In this document: positions 11,281-21,964 of the stretch, piece by piece
Layout of the letters: each line of letters begins with the position of its first letter
Numbering within the stretch: position 1 is the first letter of the stretch
Program-made: the position numbers and the translations under genes
Assembly (NCBI GenBank): GCA_964016885.1
Contig: OZ024743.1
Location: 185,362,962-185,426,961 of the forward strand
Reading direction: 5' to 3'
Length of the DNA: 64,000 nucleotides
Origin: Eledone cirrhosa
Taxonomy: Eukaryota > Mollusca > Cephalopoda > Octopoda > Eledonidae
Notes under the pieces: model-generated
Seen by the model: the letters and a program-made list of their open reading frames with translations, nothing else
What the model was told of the DNA's origin: nothing
The model's database searches: none

Positions 11281-11523
11281 TGATCACAAAGCAACAACAA
11301 TGTAGTTTTTTATCCATATTCAGTTTATTCCTGGATATGTCTACCACATATTAGACTTGTATCACACCTGATGTCCATCAGAAGTGCGCATGATGTATCT
11401 AATGGGAAGGGGCAACATCATCAAATTCATGCAAACTCACCATAAATATAGTTTCCCAATTTGAACATTAAGTACAATAGTCTCACCTAATCATCTCAAG
11501 CCATGAGTTTAAGCCTATAACAA

Positions 11524-11890
11524 TGAATCACATATTTTATCAGTTTAAACAATAGTATTTAGCATGATGGTGGAAGTCACCAAACCATGAATCACATATT
11601 TTATCAGTTTAAACAATAGTATTTAGCATGATGGTGGAAGTTGCCGAACCATGACATTTTATCATACCAATGTCAAACTATATCAAAACACATACTAAAG
11701 TCCTGCAAATAAGTCTAATCCATGACAATATGACACTGCATCAAAACACATACAATGTCCTGCAGATAAGTCTAATCCATGACAATATGACACTGCATCA
11801 AAACACATTCTAATGTCCTGCAGATAAGTCTAATCCATGACAATATGACACTGCATCAAGCATATACTAAAATGTTGTCCTACAGATAAG
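11524..11890. repeat. Two adjacent minisatellites (64-bp x2, 57/58-bp x4)
   Basis: A 64-base unit beginning TGAATCACATATTTTATCAG occurs at 11524 and 11588. Directly after it, a 57-58-base unit carrying TCCTGCAGATAAGTCTAATC and CATGACAATATGACACTGC is repeated about four times to 11890. A 17-18-base C run follows at 11907. Confidence 0.85.
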
Positions 11891-12360
11891 CGGTGCCAAT
11901 GTGAAACCCCCCCCCCCCCCCCCTGAAAATGATAAAACTGATGGTCAAGATGATAATATACATAAGATGAAATCACCCACAATCACACCCCACTTTCTTT
12001 ACATACATATACCTACACAACTAGAATCACATTTCTTATAGTCCAACCACAGGAGCATCATAGCTTTGCAAAAATTGGCTCTAAGCCTTCGAAAGGAGTG
12101 TTAATGGCTTTGCACCTTGCGGAAATTCCAACAACAGTATAACATTTCAAAACGTTTGTTATTTTAATCAAATTTATGCTAACGTCACTGATTATATATT
12201 GATAAATGTTAATCTTGTCTTTTAAAAGTAGTGCTAATTAAAATATAATATGTCAGACTGAGTAAAATTAATTAATTTCTAATTAAATTATGATGTTAAA
12301 TGGAGTTGCAGCCAACAATAGTTTATCAATGATAGAAGGCCGAGATTGATCCAGTTTAAT

Positions 12361-12490
12361 AATTGTTTCTACTTTTGGCACATGGCCAGCAATTACTCAG
12401 TACATTACTGGTACTTTATTTTATCGACCCCGTAAGGATGAAAGGCAAAGTTAACCTCGGCGGGATTTGAACTCAGACCATAAAGAGTTT
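12361..12490 (-). mobile_element. tRNA-derived SINE, family A (body and tail)
   Basis: Read on the minus strand: TTTGAACTCAGA is the inverse of box B, followed by CCCGCCGAGGTTAACTTTGCC, TTTCATCCTTACGGGGTCGA and TAAAATAAAGTACCAGTAATG, then the tail ...GTAGAAACAATTATT. The tRNA head is mostly missing. This is the most abundant short retroelement of the window and the strongest taxonomic clue to a cephalopod. Confidence 0.85.
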
Positions 12491-13599
12491 AATAATGTTT
12501 ACATTGTAAATTCAGTTTGGTTAATTACACACCAACAGTTACCATTGTGAGTCAAGTCATTAAAGATTTTTAATTGACGAGGGTATAACTAGTCTAATCA
12601 AGCATGATAGTTACAGTTAAATGAACATTTGGAAGAAATATGTTATTAAAAACAAGAGAGATAAAAGGCAAAAAATCAACACCAGTGGGATTTAAAGTCA
12701 AAATATATCATCAAAAGTTCATAAAATACCACAAGACAATGTGTATGGTGTTCTACAGATTCTGCTATAAATAAACACATATGTTAATATTTGAAAGTGT
12801 GTGAGTTTCAAATGTAGAAAATAACTGTAATAACAGTCGATCACTATAGATAATAGTTGAGGAAATTGCGTAAATTATCATTCAAGTAGTGAAAAACTGA
12901 GCAGGGATGCCTATAATGAAGCGCTTTGATAATTTATAAGATTTTTTTAACATATTTTAATGTATATTCCTACTTACGTGAATAAGCTGAGAAGTATGTG
13001 ATATAGAAAACAAAATTATCATAAAATAGGGATAGACTTAAATTCATTAGGCATCTTTAAAAAAGCATTGCAACAAACTCTGATTTTGTGTATCTTAGAT
13101 TGTGATGTTTATTTTAGAAAGAAGTATTGTATATACTCATGTATAATCTGATATCCACTCCATTCTATGTCTGGGAAATGGGCAAAAATCCAAACCCTAT
13201 GTATAAGTTAAGGCAGCTAATCAACATATGTTTAGACGACATTGTTTTGTAAATTCCTATCAGTGGAGAATATTTTTATGAAGTTTTGATGTTTTGATAT
13301 CTAAAATGTTTTTAAGTGTCGTTTTGCGTATAGTTTTTTGTTTCACAACTTCATTACTTAACGATTTGTTTACCATTTCATTCATTTTATAAAATTTCAA
13401 TAAGTTTCTTGAATTTCTGTTCACTTCGTTTTAGCAGACAACAATAGTGCCATTTTCTGAGTGTAACAAGTTTATATTTAACATACAAATCGAATGAAAT
13501 GCATGCTTTAAAATATTTGGAAACCATTTCATGTCCAACAAATAGAATAAAAAATGAAATACACTGTAATTATTGATGGCACTGGTCCACTGTTATTTA
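12491..13599. other. No identifiable gene
   Basis: AT-rich intronic sequence. A partial copy of the MITE found at 21-230 is present near 13130-13210 in the opposite orientation. The stretch 12780-12870 resembles 33650-33740 (GAAAATAACTGTA, TCACTATRGAYAATAG), so it belongs to an unnamed dispersed repeat. Confidence 0.5.
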
Positions 13600-13805
13600 A
13601 TAATAGTTTCTGATGTAGGCACAAGGCCAACCATTTTGAGGAAAGGGAAAGTCGATTAAATCGACTCTAGTGCATTACTGGTACTTTATTTATCGACCCC
13701 CCCCCCCCGTAAGGATGAAAGCTCAAGCTAACTTCGGCAGGATTTGAACTCAGAACGTAAAAGCCGTAACAATACGTTGTTAGTTGCCCAACCGATATGC
13801 CAATC
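13600..13805 (-). mobile_element. tRNA-derived SINE, family A
   Basis: The minus strand carries the degraded tRNA head (GGCATATCGGTTGGGCAACTAAC), box B-like GAGTTCAAATCCTGCC and the body TTTCATCCTTACGGGG, here with a run of C at 13689-13697 interrupting TCGATAAATAAAGTACCAG. The 3' tail ends near 13603. Confidence 0.8.
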
Positions 13806-13917
13806 CCATGAAATGAAATAGATTAAAAATGAAATCATGTAAGTATAAGAAATTGAAAGTTACAACACCCTAGGGAAGCCACTAATTCATCAGATTTACA
13901 ACACTGGTAAATAATTC

Positions 13918-14212
13918 TGTGGAAGTGCATAGCCTAGTGGTAAGACTGTTGGACTTATGATCATAATGTCATGGGTTCGAATCTTGGATTGGGTTGTGTT
14001 GTGTTTTATTGAAAAACTCTTCATTTCATGTTGCTCCAGTATAGTCAGCTGAAAATGAGTACCAGAAACAGCTGAGCGTTTTAACCCTGCAATGGACTGG
14101 TGTCCTGTCCAGGGCAGAGTCTTGTACTCTCAGTTGCTTCACACTACGGAAACCAGGAGAAGCACCAGCCTGATGAGCTTCCAGGCTTGAGACAGACTTT
14201 AGACTTTAAATA
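13918..14212 (+). mobile_element. tRNA-derived SINE, family B (best copy)
   Basis: The tRNA-like head AGCCTAGTGGTAAGACTGTTGG (box A) and GGGTTCGAATCTTGG (box B) are intact-looking, followed by the body CATGTTGCTCCAGTATAGTCAGCTG, TGGACTGGTGTCCTGTCCAGG and GAAACCAGGAGAAGCACC. The tRNA resemblance is a SINE promoter, not a functional tRNA: no folded acceptor stem follows. Confidence 0.8.
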
Positions 14213-14945
14213 ATGCTGATTGGATTTCAAGAGTAAGAATATTTAATTCTTAAGACCCTGAAATGATTTAGCAGAAAAAAAAATCGAAAAATGGGTTTGT
14301 TAATTCTTATGTTTATAGTATCTTTATTGGTGAATAGATCATTGTGAAAATGCTTTACAGTATTAGAATAAAGACTTTAATTTTTAATATGATGCTGTCA
14401 TAGTGCTGTTTTGTAATTTTCAAGAATGGTTTGCTAATAAGTTTTTTTCATGTGGTACAGGATGTTAAAAGTTCTAAAAGAATTCAGTGGGTGTGTCACA
14501 GATTTGACATGTTGTGGTGTGTGTGTGTGCATGCACATGCCTTGAAACAATGACAGAAAAATACTAGCTAATAAAAATATTATGAATGAATTAGTTTTCT
14601 TGTAATTTGGTAAGATGTTTGACCAAACATGAAAATTAAATGAAATCATTTTCAAACCACAAAAAAATAAAAGAATATGTTAAGTATATTTAATAAATAG
14701 CATGGAAAGATATTATTAGATATTAGTTGATATTTGATTTGAATTTAAATCTAAGAAATATAATTATTATTAGACCTATTGTTTTACGAACTCAATGTGT
14801 AATATTCAGCTTCTTCACCAAACTTCAACAAAAATATGTTTATATATATATTTGTGTGTGTGGTGTGTGTGTGTGTGTGTAGGATCCCGATGTAAATTAG
14901 GAGGCACAACTAAAAAAGGCACTCCATCCGTTAGTAGAATATAGG
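14213..14945. other. No identifiable gene; GT microsatellites
   Basis: AT-rich intronic sequence with short GT runs (14508-14530, 14853-14880). No domain in any frame. Confidence 0.6.
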
Positions 14946-14949
14946 CATA

Positions 14950-15072
14950 TTCATTCTATTACAGAAATAACTTCTACAGGACTAAAACTGTTTCATTCGT
15001 AAGAAATCATTGTCTTGATGATTTCTTATTAATTCTAGTCTTGTAGAAGTCATTTCTATAATAAAATGAATA
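14950..15072. repeat. Imperfect inverted repeat (hairpin)
   Basis: The left arm (TATTCATTCTATTACAGAAA, ACTTCTACAGGACTA, AAGAAATCAT) is the inverse of the right arm (ATGATTTCTTATTAATTCTAG, TCTTGTAGAAGT, TTTCTATAATAAAATGAATA). The arms are about 50-55 bases with a short centre. It resembles the other hairpins of the window and is probably a MITE or a folded-back retroelement end. Confidence 0.7.
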
Positions 15073-15189
15073 TATATATATATAATATATATACAGAGAG
15101 AGAGAGTTTGCGGTACTGAGACGAGAGAGACCACTAATCATAGGAATACTCAATGCATGGGGAGATGCAGAGTGGGTATACAGATATTA

Positions 15190-15400
15190 TATCATCATCG
15201 TTTAATGTCTATTTTCCATGCTTGCATGGGGTAGACGAGTTATGAGGCTAGACAAGTCAAGTAACCACATTATGCTCATACTATTTATTTTGGTCTTGGT
15301 TTTCTATGCCTGGATGCACTTCCTAACGTCAACCACCTTACAGTGTTGACTGTTTCTTTTGTCACGTACATATGTAGGCATGATGTGTGTGCGTATATAT
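15190..15400 (-). mobile_element. RTE-like LINE 3' tail fragment
   Basis: Inverse of the LINE 3' tail: ATCATCATCGTTTAATGTC, CCATGCTTGCATGGGG and GCCTGGATGCACTTCCTAAC correspond to the tail at 21.78-21.95 kb. It is 5'-truncated and diverged. Confidence 0.7.
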
Positions 15401-15540
15401 ATATATATATGCAAATGGAGAGGGGGAGATGGATAAAGAACGCTGATTTCTGGTATGAATGAAAGCAATTTAGAGCATTGCCCCCCCAAACAACTCTTTT
15501 TTGTTGTACATAGTCTAGAGTTTGTGTGGCAGACGGACAA

Positions 15541-16940
15541 AAAGAATCACTACCATTATTATTGTGATATGATTTATTTTATAACATCACTTTCTTCTCT
15601 TTGATTTAATTCCTTTTTATTCTTATTCGTTGTATTCGTTCTGTTCTTGTTTGTTGTATTGTTGACCCATACTAATTTCTTCTCTTATTGACTCTTTCTA
15701 TATTATTCTTAGATTGAATAAAAATAATACAAAATAATACAACAATTATTATATTGATTCTCCATCAACTTTACATACTAAAACTGAGCTTTTGCACTAA
15801 GGATATATACGAAATAAACAAATTCAGTTTTTTTTTAAAATGTAATCTTAAAATGTCCAGTCATTTCCCTCAAGTTATTTCAGAAATGATGCGACAAGCT
15901 TACAAAAAAAGGACAAAACAAAAAACTCTCTAGAACTGATTATCTGTCAAGTGGCACCACTCGTAAAATTATGTCACCCAAAAACAAAATTAAAGGGTCC
16001 TAGTCGAAACAGCACACTAATACACTTCGCAGGAAACAGGGCTGTAAAGATCATGTGTAAATTGAAAGCGAACAGGCTTTCGATATGTGAAGAGACTGTT
16101 TCAGCACGTTAGATCTGTAGGAAATAATGTAATATTTATGCCTACCTCAAGGGCATAATCAAACCCAAGAGTCAGGCATGGCTCACCTACACGACCCTTG
16201 CTTAAAAGGTTACAAATAATGATGATAAAAATATGCATAGAAACGATAATTTATTTAAAAAAACAAACAAAAACAATAAATAAACATCACGAAAACGAAT
16301 TATCAATAACAATAAGGAAGAATAAGTTGAGGCGGAAATAAGTAAAAGACCGAATATATTAAAGTATTGTAGGATTAAAATAACTAAAGAAATCACATGG
16401 AAATATGTATCAAAGAAAACTGATACGTGTTCGATTTGTGAAGGATTAAGAAAATTCAGAAGTAGTCAAGGGACAAGGGAAAAAGTTGCGATATAAGAGA
16501 AAGAGGGAACAAAGAGTCGGTGATCTAAAGAGATCGATATTTAAAATGACAGTTTTAAATATTTTCCATCGCAATAAGTTCTTGATATTAAGCCAGTTTC
16601 GCTGAAAGAACTGTAAAACTATATGATCAAGTAATTTCCCTATTTGTAAATTAAAAGAAAGCATTCTAACATATTGTTGTCATAACTATTTAAAAGAGAC
16701 ACTTCTTTTTTCTTTTTCTTCATTCAATTTTTAAAATGATTTTCAGAAACTTTCTAAATTTTAGTGAAATATGATTGTTGAGAGTAGAATACAATAAATG
16801 TTAAGTAAATGCGATTCTGACGACAATGGAATCGGTAATAGAAAAAGAGCATAAATATTATCAGTTAAAGAATATATATAGCAGCCGGACACACATTTCA
16901 ATGTACACGCCCTATTAATGATAGAATACGACGAAATTCT
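15541..16940. other. No identifiable gene
   Basis: AT-rich part of SNX17 intron 1. Open frames on the minus strand at 16202-16396 and 16446-16664 are leucine/phenylalanine-rich products of AT richness and match no family. Confidence 0.6.
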
Positions 16941-16947
16941 TACTTAC

Positions 16948-17013
16948 AGTGTATGTCCCCGTTCCATCCTTATCTTGGAATTCTTTGGTATTGGGTATAG
17001 AGAGATGCATCAT
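16948..17013 (-). CDS. SNX17: SNX17 coding exon 1 (start of PX domain)
   Basis: The minus strand begins ATG ATG CAT..., and from the second ATG reads MHLSIPNTKEFQDKDG then TGTYT, ending at a donor (ACT|GTAAGTAAG). The opening M-H-[FL]-S-I-P-[ED/N]-T is the hallmark start of SNX17. SNX17 binds phosphatidylinositol 3-phosphate on endosomes through its PX domain and NPxY cargo such as LRP1 and beta-1 integrins through its FERM-like module, handing cargo to the Retriever complex for recycling. Two ATGs are adjacent (17011-17013 and 17008-17010); the second gives the numbering I recall for the human protein. Exon 2 is at 925-999. The rest of PX, the FERM-like part and the C-terminus are outside the window. 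Confidence 0.88.
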
Positions 17014-17170
17014 AGAAAAACAACAAGAAAAATGAATGGGATTTTAAGTAAGCAGTAATTGTAAACTTATTCTAATATCTCTCGATGTCTCCAACAGATG
17101 CGGTTCGGCATGCCGCCATTGACCTTATCAGTTATGTCCCCTTGAGCTCGCATCAGCGCCGCCACTTGCA
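17014..17170 (-). promoter_or_regulatory. SNX17: Probable 5' UTR and core promoter of SNX17
   Basis: Upstream of the minus-strand ATG the sequence becomes locally CpG-richer than its AT-rich surroundings, and carries GCCGCCATT at 17112-17120. Read in gene orientation this is AATGGCGGC, a YY1-type element commonly sited just downstream of start sites of housekeeping genes. No TATA box is evident at a fixed distance. The start site is inferred to lie around 17.1-17.17 kb. Confidence 0.5.
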
Positions 17171-17615
17171 AAGTAATTTTCTTCTAATTGACTTAAAACT
17201 AATTTTAACTTGTATCTGCTTTAACTTGTCAAATAACTCCATCTAGTATAGCTTTTCACATTTTCCTGAGTTATCATACACTCTTATTCCCACTTATTTT
17301 AAATTGACCATGACGTAATGAGATGAGCAAAAAAAAACCAATTCTAATTTAAAGTGGAACTGAATAGCAATACACCTTACTACTACTACTACAAGAGAGA
17401 GAGAGAGAGAGAAAAGAAAATGGAATTCTTTGAAAATAAATTAGACAAATTCAGAACAATAAATGTTCAAACATTGATTGCCTCTGTGCCATAGCAGACA
17501 ACATTATATTTTTTTTTTATAAAGTGTTTAATGCACAATCTGTAAAATGAAGCACAAGAAAAGTGATAAGTTAGATAAACATTTGCTTAAAGCAGTGTTT
17601 TATAATCTTCTTCTT
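17171..17615. other. No identifiable gene; GA and AT runs
   Basis: Intergenic, AT-rich, with a GA microsatellite at about 17395-17415. A CTT microsatellite (17608-17630) marks the junction with the LINE relic that follows. Confidence 0.6.
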
Positions 17616-17629
17616 CTTCTTCTTCTTCT

Positions 17630-18300
17630 TGGGAGGGTTGTGGGAGCTCAGTCCTCAAACACTCCTTCCATCAGGTTCTGCCATAAGAAATGGCCTTCAA
17701 CTGATCTGGCTGGATCCCCAAGTGAGACCAGCCAAGCTCATGGATGTTATCCAACCATATTGCTCGGGGTCTACTCCTGGGTTTCCTGCCAGTTGGTTTT
17801 GCCTGAAAAATCTATCCAGTGATTCTTTTCTGAGACATTTGAAACCACATGCCCATATTATTGGAGCTGTAATCTCTCAATTTGGAGAAGTAGCGGCTCT
17901 ACCTGGAGTGACTCTCTGATCTCCGAGCTACACACTTTATCAAGTAACTTTACTCCAAAGAGCCTTCGAACGAACCCCATTTCAGCTGCTTGTATTCATG
18001 ATTGTATTCTTTTGGTCATTACCCAAGATTCACGACCATAAGTGAGATGCTGGCATGAATATCGAATTGAAGATAGCGAGTTTGGCTTTTACACTTACCT
18101 CCCTTCTTCTGATTACCGAATGCTGAAGCTGGCGCATTATTGCCCCAGCTCCTGCAATTCTTGCACTTAATTCAACCTCCTGCTTTCCATCACTCATGAA
18201 CATAGCCCCGAGATACTCAAACTTCTCCTGCTTCAGTGGAACTCCATTCACATGTTGAGTGCACTGTGCAGGCTGCCTTGAGAGGATGAGTGTTTCATAA
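17630..18300 (-). pseudogene. LINE C-terminal relic (same family as 37.2-39.8 kb)
   Basis: The minus strand reads VNGVPLKQEKFEYLGAMFMS, ...ELSARIAGAGAIMRQLQHSV, VSVKAKLAIFNSIFMPASHL, then the extreme C-terminus ...LRKESLDRFFRQ and MSLAGLTWGSSQISW-like sequence. This is the region after the RT of a non-LTR element: xxFxYLGxxxSxDG, RI..A....L, VK..L...v..P.L. Stops and frameshifts separate the parts. The stretch 17640-17935 is closely similar to 37210-37510 and 25590-25770. Confidence 0.75.
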
Positions 18301-18539
18301 CCTTTTTTGAGAATATATTTTATCAGAGTGCTTAGTTTAAATTTTATTTAAGCATTTATTGAATAACTAAAGCCAGGGTTCGATTAAGCAAGAAGGTTTT
18401 TTTTATTCAAATTTGTCATTCTCCCATAATTATTTTTTTTGAGCATTCCGACTATGCTCTAAATTAAGCTTTCCGACTATGCTCTAAATTAAGTGCCTCA
18501 AAATGATTCAATATGACACTGTCTAAATATTACAATTTT

Positions 18540-18990
18540 TACAAGCAAGAGCTCCACACCTCAATTGCACTCAGAGCTGGAGTCGGAGTCTGTGGGAGAT
18601 TGAAATGTCATTATGGTAGATCCCTTCATCCCACAGGTCGTTGTGGGTTATCTTGCTGCTTGAATGTCAGACATTACATTTGCCATACCAAGCTGAACTT
18701 AATTATCTGGCTTGAATCAATATCCTCTCCATTCTGGAGCCAGCTGAATTGTTCTGAGTTGATGGGAAGAGGCCAGGTGGTCTTCCTCTTTGCCCCTGGA
18801 TAAGAGGTAGGTGTGTCATTTGGGGTGCCACAGTTAGCAACTCTTTTGTTCCTTTCCACGCCTTTGATGCAGCAGAGGGTCACTGATGAATGGAATACAA
18901 TTCTAACATACCAGGAAGTATGTGTTGACTTGCCTCAAGAATTATTAGAGATAATCTCCAGTGTCCTTTGTTGTGGTGTCTGATTGAATG
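18540..18990 (+). repeat. Unclassified dispersed-repeat-like sequence
   Basis: The plus strand keeps an open frame at 18513-18803 that reads VCGRLKCHYGRSLHPTGRCG and similar, without a domain. Base composition and position among LINE relics suggest the end of a retroelement, and AGAGGCCAGGTGGTCTTCCT resembles tails of other elements, but I cannot assign it. Confidence 0.3.
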
Positions 18991-19279
18991 TGTGTCTTTT
19001 CTCTACCCTTTTATTTCTTTTTTTAGTACTATCTCTGCATAGTCTTATTCATTATATAAATTGTATTGACAATGTATATAAACTACTAATTTGTATTATT
19101 AACCCTTTCTTCCCTTACCACTTCATACCTTTCAAAAAGTCCACCACCACCATTCAGTATCTTCCTGTAATCCTCTTGAGTCTCCCTGCACCCCTACAGG
19201 GGCTGTAGTGCTCATTTTCGAAATCACTGTCATAGAGGATATGCAGGGGGCTAATTTCAAACAACAAAAATCGTATTAA

Positions 19280-19524
19280 CCCTTTCAGTACTAAACCAAC
19301 TGAACCATATCTGGGTCATCTATACTAATCAATTTATGATAGTGTTTATATTTATCTAAAAAAACCTCAATTAGAATTTTATGTGAGAATCTTTAAGTTA
19401 TGTTCCAAACACCAGCTTAATAATGAAAAATATTTTACTAAACCCCTTCAAATTCTTGATTATTTTGAAAATTATTTGAAAATCATAGACAGTGTCTTTC
19501 ATTGGAAATATGGCAACAAAAGGG
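19280..19524. mobile_element. Complete TTAA-flanked MITE (piggyBac-like), 245 bp
   Basis: The element starts CCCTTTCAG and ends AAAAGGG, with TTAA directly on both sides (19276-19279 and 19525-19528). TTAA target duplication with CCCTTT/AAAGGG ends is characteristic of piggyBac-type transposition. Related copies are at 9502-9745 and 51338-51520. No coding capacity; it would need a transposase supplied elsewhere. Confidence 0.8.
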
Positions 19525-19798
19525 TTAAAAGGCATAGGAGATGCATAGAGGAAAACTGCTCCGTGTGAGTTATGGATTATCACATATATTTTGTGAAGCA
19601 ACTGAATGGCTTTCATTTGGATGTGGCCCCAGATGTTTGTGTGTGTAGCAACCTTATTGTCCTACAGCTGCTGCTGAATAAGACAGCCTCTTTTCCTGCT
19701 GACCATGGCTTGGTATAGATGTTCCCCTATTCCAATAACAGAAAAACAAAAAATTAGGTTCTGTTGAGCTGGCTAGGCTTATATATATGGTCCTTCCT

Positions 19799-20220
19799 TT
19801 TACTGTGAGAAACCATGTTGGTCTAAAAGGAAGCTGATGATTCAGATGACACTAAAGTTCTATTTTTCTTGATATTTACTTTCTTCATCCTTTATCCATT
19901 ATTTTTATTTATTTTTTGCAATTCTCCAAAAGTTCTGCTCCATCAATCTTATTCTAACTTTTCTCTTCTCTTCTTTCTCTCTATACTCCTCTCACTTCTC
20001 ATCTCATGCTTTAGACTCTCTTTCTTCCTGTCTCTCCCACTCTCCGTTCAATATGTGGTTATATCTTAACCCTACTTTTTACTATACATATAGTATTCAG
20101 CTGTTTACAGCTACCCTTCGTGCTGAGAATCCTACAATTTTATTAAAATTCATATACACTCATTGCTTCAATTCTTTTCAATTAATGTTTACATTTACTG
20201 TGAGAAACCATGTTGGTCTA
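19799..20220. repeat. 27-bp exact direct repeat flanking 368 bp
   Basis: The 27-base string beginning TTTACTGTGAGAAACCATG occurs at 19799-19825 and again at 20194-20220. The 368 bases between are T/C-rich and end in an AT-rich stretch. The second copy adjoins the 5' truncation point of the RTE-like LINE. It may be a long target duplication around an inserted retroelement fragment or a template-switch footprint. Confidence 0.6.
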
Positions 20221-21662
20221 TAGAGGTATAAAGTTGATGGACCAGGTCATGAAAGTAACAGAAAGAGTTATAGCACAGCTGATTAGGGACCGGGTGAAAA
20301 TAGACGAGATGCAATTTGGGTTTGTACGAGGAAGAGGCACCACTGATGCCCTCTTCCTTGTGAGGCAATTACAGGAAAAGTACCTAGCTAAAAGTAAGCC
20401 ACTCTACTTGGCATTTGTCGACCTTGAAAAAGCCTTTGACAGAGTTCCACGTGCTGTAATCTGGTGGGCTCTTAGAAAACTAGGAGTAGATGAATGGCTT
20501 GTGAAAGCGGTACAAGCCATGTATAGGGGAGCAGCCAGCAAAGTTAGGATTAGCAATGAGTATAGCGAGGAATTTAGCGTACAGGTTGGGGTCCACCAGG
20601 GCTCTGTTCTTAGCCCTCTCCTGTTCATCATAGTCCTGCAGGCAATAACGGAGGAGTTTAAGACCGGATGCCCATGGGAACTCCTGTATGCTGATGACCT
20701 CGCACTCATAGCTGAATCTATGGTAGAACTAGAGAATAAATTCCAAACCTGGAAGCAGGGACTAGAAAGAAAGGGTCTCAAAGTCAACATGACAAAGACT
20801 AAGGTCCTTGTAAGTAGACGAGAAAACAGAACCCAGATCCCCTCAGGGAAATGGCCTTGCTCAGTATGTAGGAAAGGTGTAGGTAGGAACTCCATTCTCT
20901 TCCCCAAATGCAAACAATGGGTACACAAGAGATGTAGCGGGATCTCAGGAAGCTTAATTAAGAATGTAGGATTCACATGCAGCAGCTGTGCTGAGACAGC
21001 AAACAGCAAACAGCAAACAGCCACAGGAAACAAGTACCACCAATCTCTGGGAGGGCCCTGTAGAAAGAGTAGTAGACAGCTTCTGCTACCTAGGTGACCG
21101 AATTAGCAGCGGAGGTGGGTGTTCAGAAAGTGCAATAACTAGGGTAAGAACGGGATGGAAGAAGTTTAGGGAACTACTACCACTGCTAGCTGCAAAAGGC
21201 TTCTCCCTCAGAATGAAAGGCAGACTGTATGATGCGTGTATCTGAACAGCGATGTTGCATGGTAGCGAGACCTGGGCGCTGAAGGTGGAAGACTTACGTA
21301 GATTAGAGAGAAACGAAGCCTGCATGCTCCGATGGATGTGTAACAATAATATACGTGAACGACAAAGCATAAATGAATTGAGAGAGAGACTGAGCATAAG
21401 AGGAATCAAATTCTGTGTGCAGGAGAGGCGGTTGCGCTGGTATGGACATGTGATGCGTATGAAGGATGACAGCTGCATAAAAAGGTGCAGAGCACTAGAA
21501 GTTGATGGAAACCGCGGAGTGGGGAGACCCAAGATGACCTGGGATGAGGTGATAAAAGCCGACCTTACCCAATTACACCTCTCAAAGACAATGACACACG
21601 ACCGTGACTTCTGGCGTCACGCAGTAATACAGAGTACCCGACCTCCCATGGGTACAAGCTGA
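20210..21662 (+). pseudogene. RTE-like reverse transcriptase with embedded PHD-type zinc finger (frameshifted)
   Basis: Residues of the first frame (from 20210): FVDLEKAFD at 69-77 holds the motif A Asp71; GVHQGSVLSPLLF at 127-139; LYADDLALIA at 159-168 holds the catalytic Asp162-Asp163. After the thumb, residues 217-260 form a C4HC3 pattern: Cys217, Cys220, position 231, Cys234, His239, Cys242, Cys257, Cys260, with Trp237 in the usual place. This is PHD-finger spacing, but position 231 is Phe instead of Cys (TTC for TGC). Around 21050 the reading moves to frame 3, giving RVVDSFCYLGDRISSGGG and, after a TGA at 21243-21245, MLHGSETWALKVEDLRRLER and RLRWYGHVMRMKDD to the end. One frameshift plus one stop therefore inactivate it. 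The first ATG comes from flanking DNA and is not a real start. Confidence 0.85.
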
Positions 21663-21960
21663 AGCATATAGACAATATGCCCCCCCCCCCCCCACCGCAA
21701 GGTGGTCGTGGAGGTGCCACGGCAAAAAAGCACCCAACCCACACTGTAAAGTGGACGTGTAGGCGCCACGAAAAAGCACCCAGCACTCACTGTAAATGAG
21801 GTTGGTGTTAGGAAGGGCATCCAGCTGTAGAAATCAAGCCAAATCAGTTCCTGTATGAACAAGGCATGGTCAGCCGACCAGACACTGCCCAGAACAGGAC
21901 AACCCGTCTAACCCATGCTAGCGTGGAAGAACGGACGTAAAACGGTGATGATGATGATAT
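20220..21960 (+). mobile_element. RTE-like LINE, 5'-truncated, with RT, PHD-type finger and ATGATG tail
   Basis: The element begins at YRGIKLMDQVMKVTE, just inside the reverse transcriptase, continues through the C-terminal coding part to a stop at 21660-21662, has a 3' UTR of about 290 bases with imperfect ~47-bp units, and ends CCATGCTAGCGTGG...GGACGTAAAACG followed by GATGATGATGAT. The short 3' UTR and microsatellite tail fit the RTE clade. Short inverse fragments of this tail are scattered over the whole window. The coding region is interrupted (see the CDS entry), so this copy is inactive. Confidence 0.85.
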
Positions 21961-21964
21961 ATGT

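Larger units (their letters stand above)
1000..16947 (-). other. SNX17: SNX17 intron 1 (about 16 kb)
   Basis: The interval between the donor after exon 1 (GTAAGTAAG on the minus strand at 16947-16939) and the acceptor before exon 2 (ending at 1000). It is filled with transposon relics and tandem repeats listed separately. The splice phase is 0 on both sides. No further exon that would fit between TYT and AFN was seen, and none is expected from the family. Confidence 0.8.

Noticed and set aside
13918..14010. tRNA gene suggested by box A and box B sequences
   Set aside because: The head continues into a SINE body and lacks a paired acceptor stem; the same head is present in several copies.
17547..17919. 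Overlapping plus-strand frames of 91 and 96 codons
   Set aside because: They are antisense to a LINE C-terminal relic that recurs at 25.6 and 37.2 kb.
20404..21033. 209-codon minus-strand open frame
   Set aside because: It is the antisense shadow of the LINE reverse transcriptase, which shows all expected RT motifs on the plus strand.
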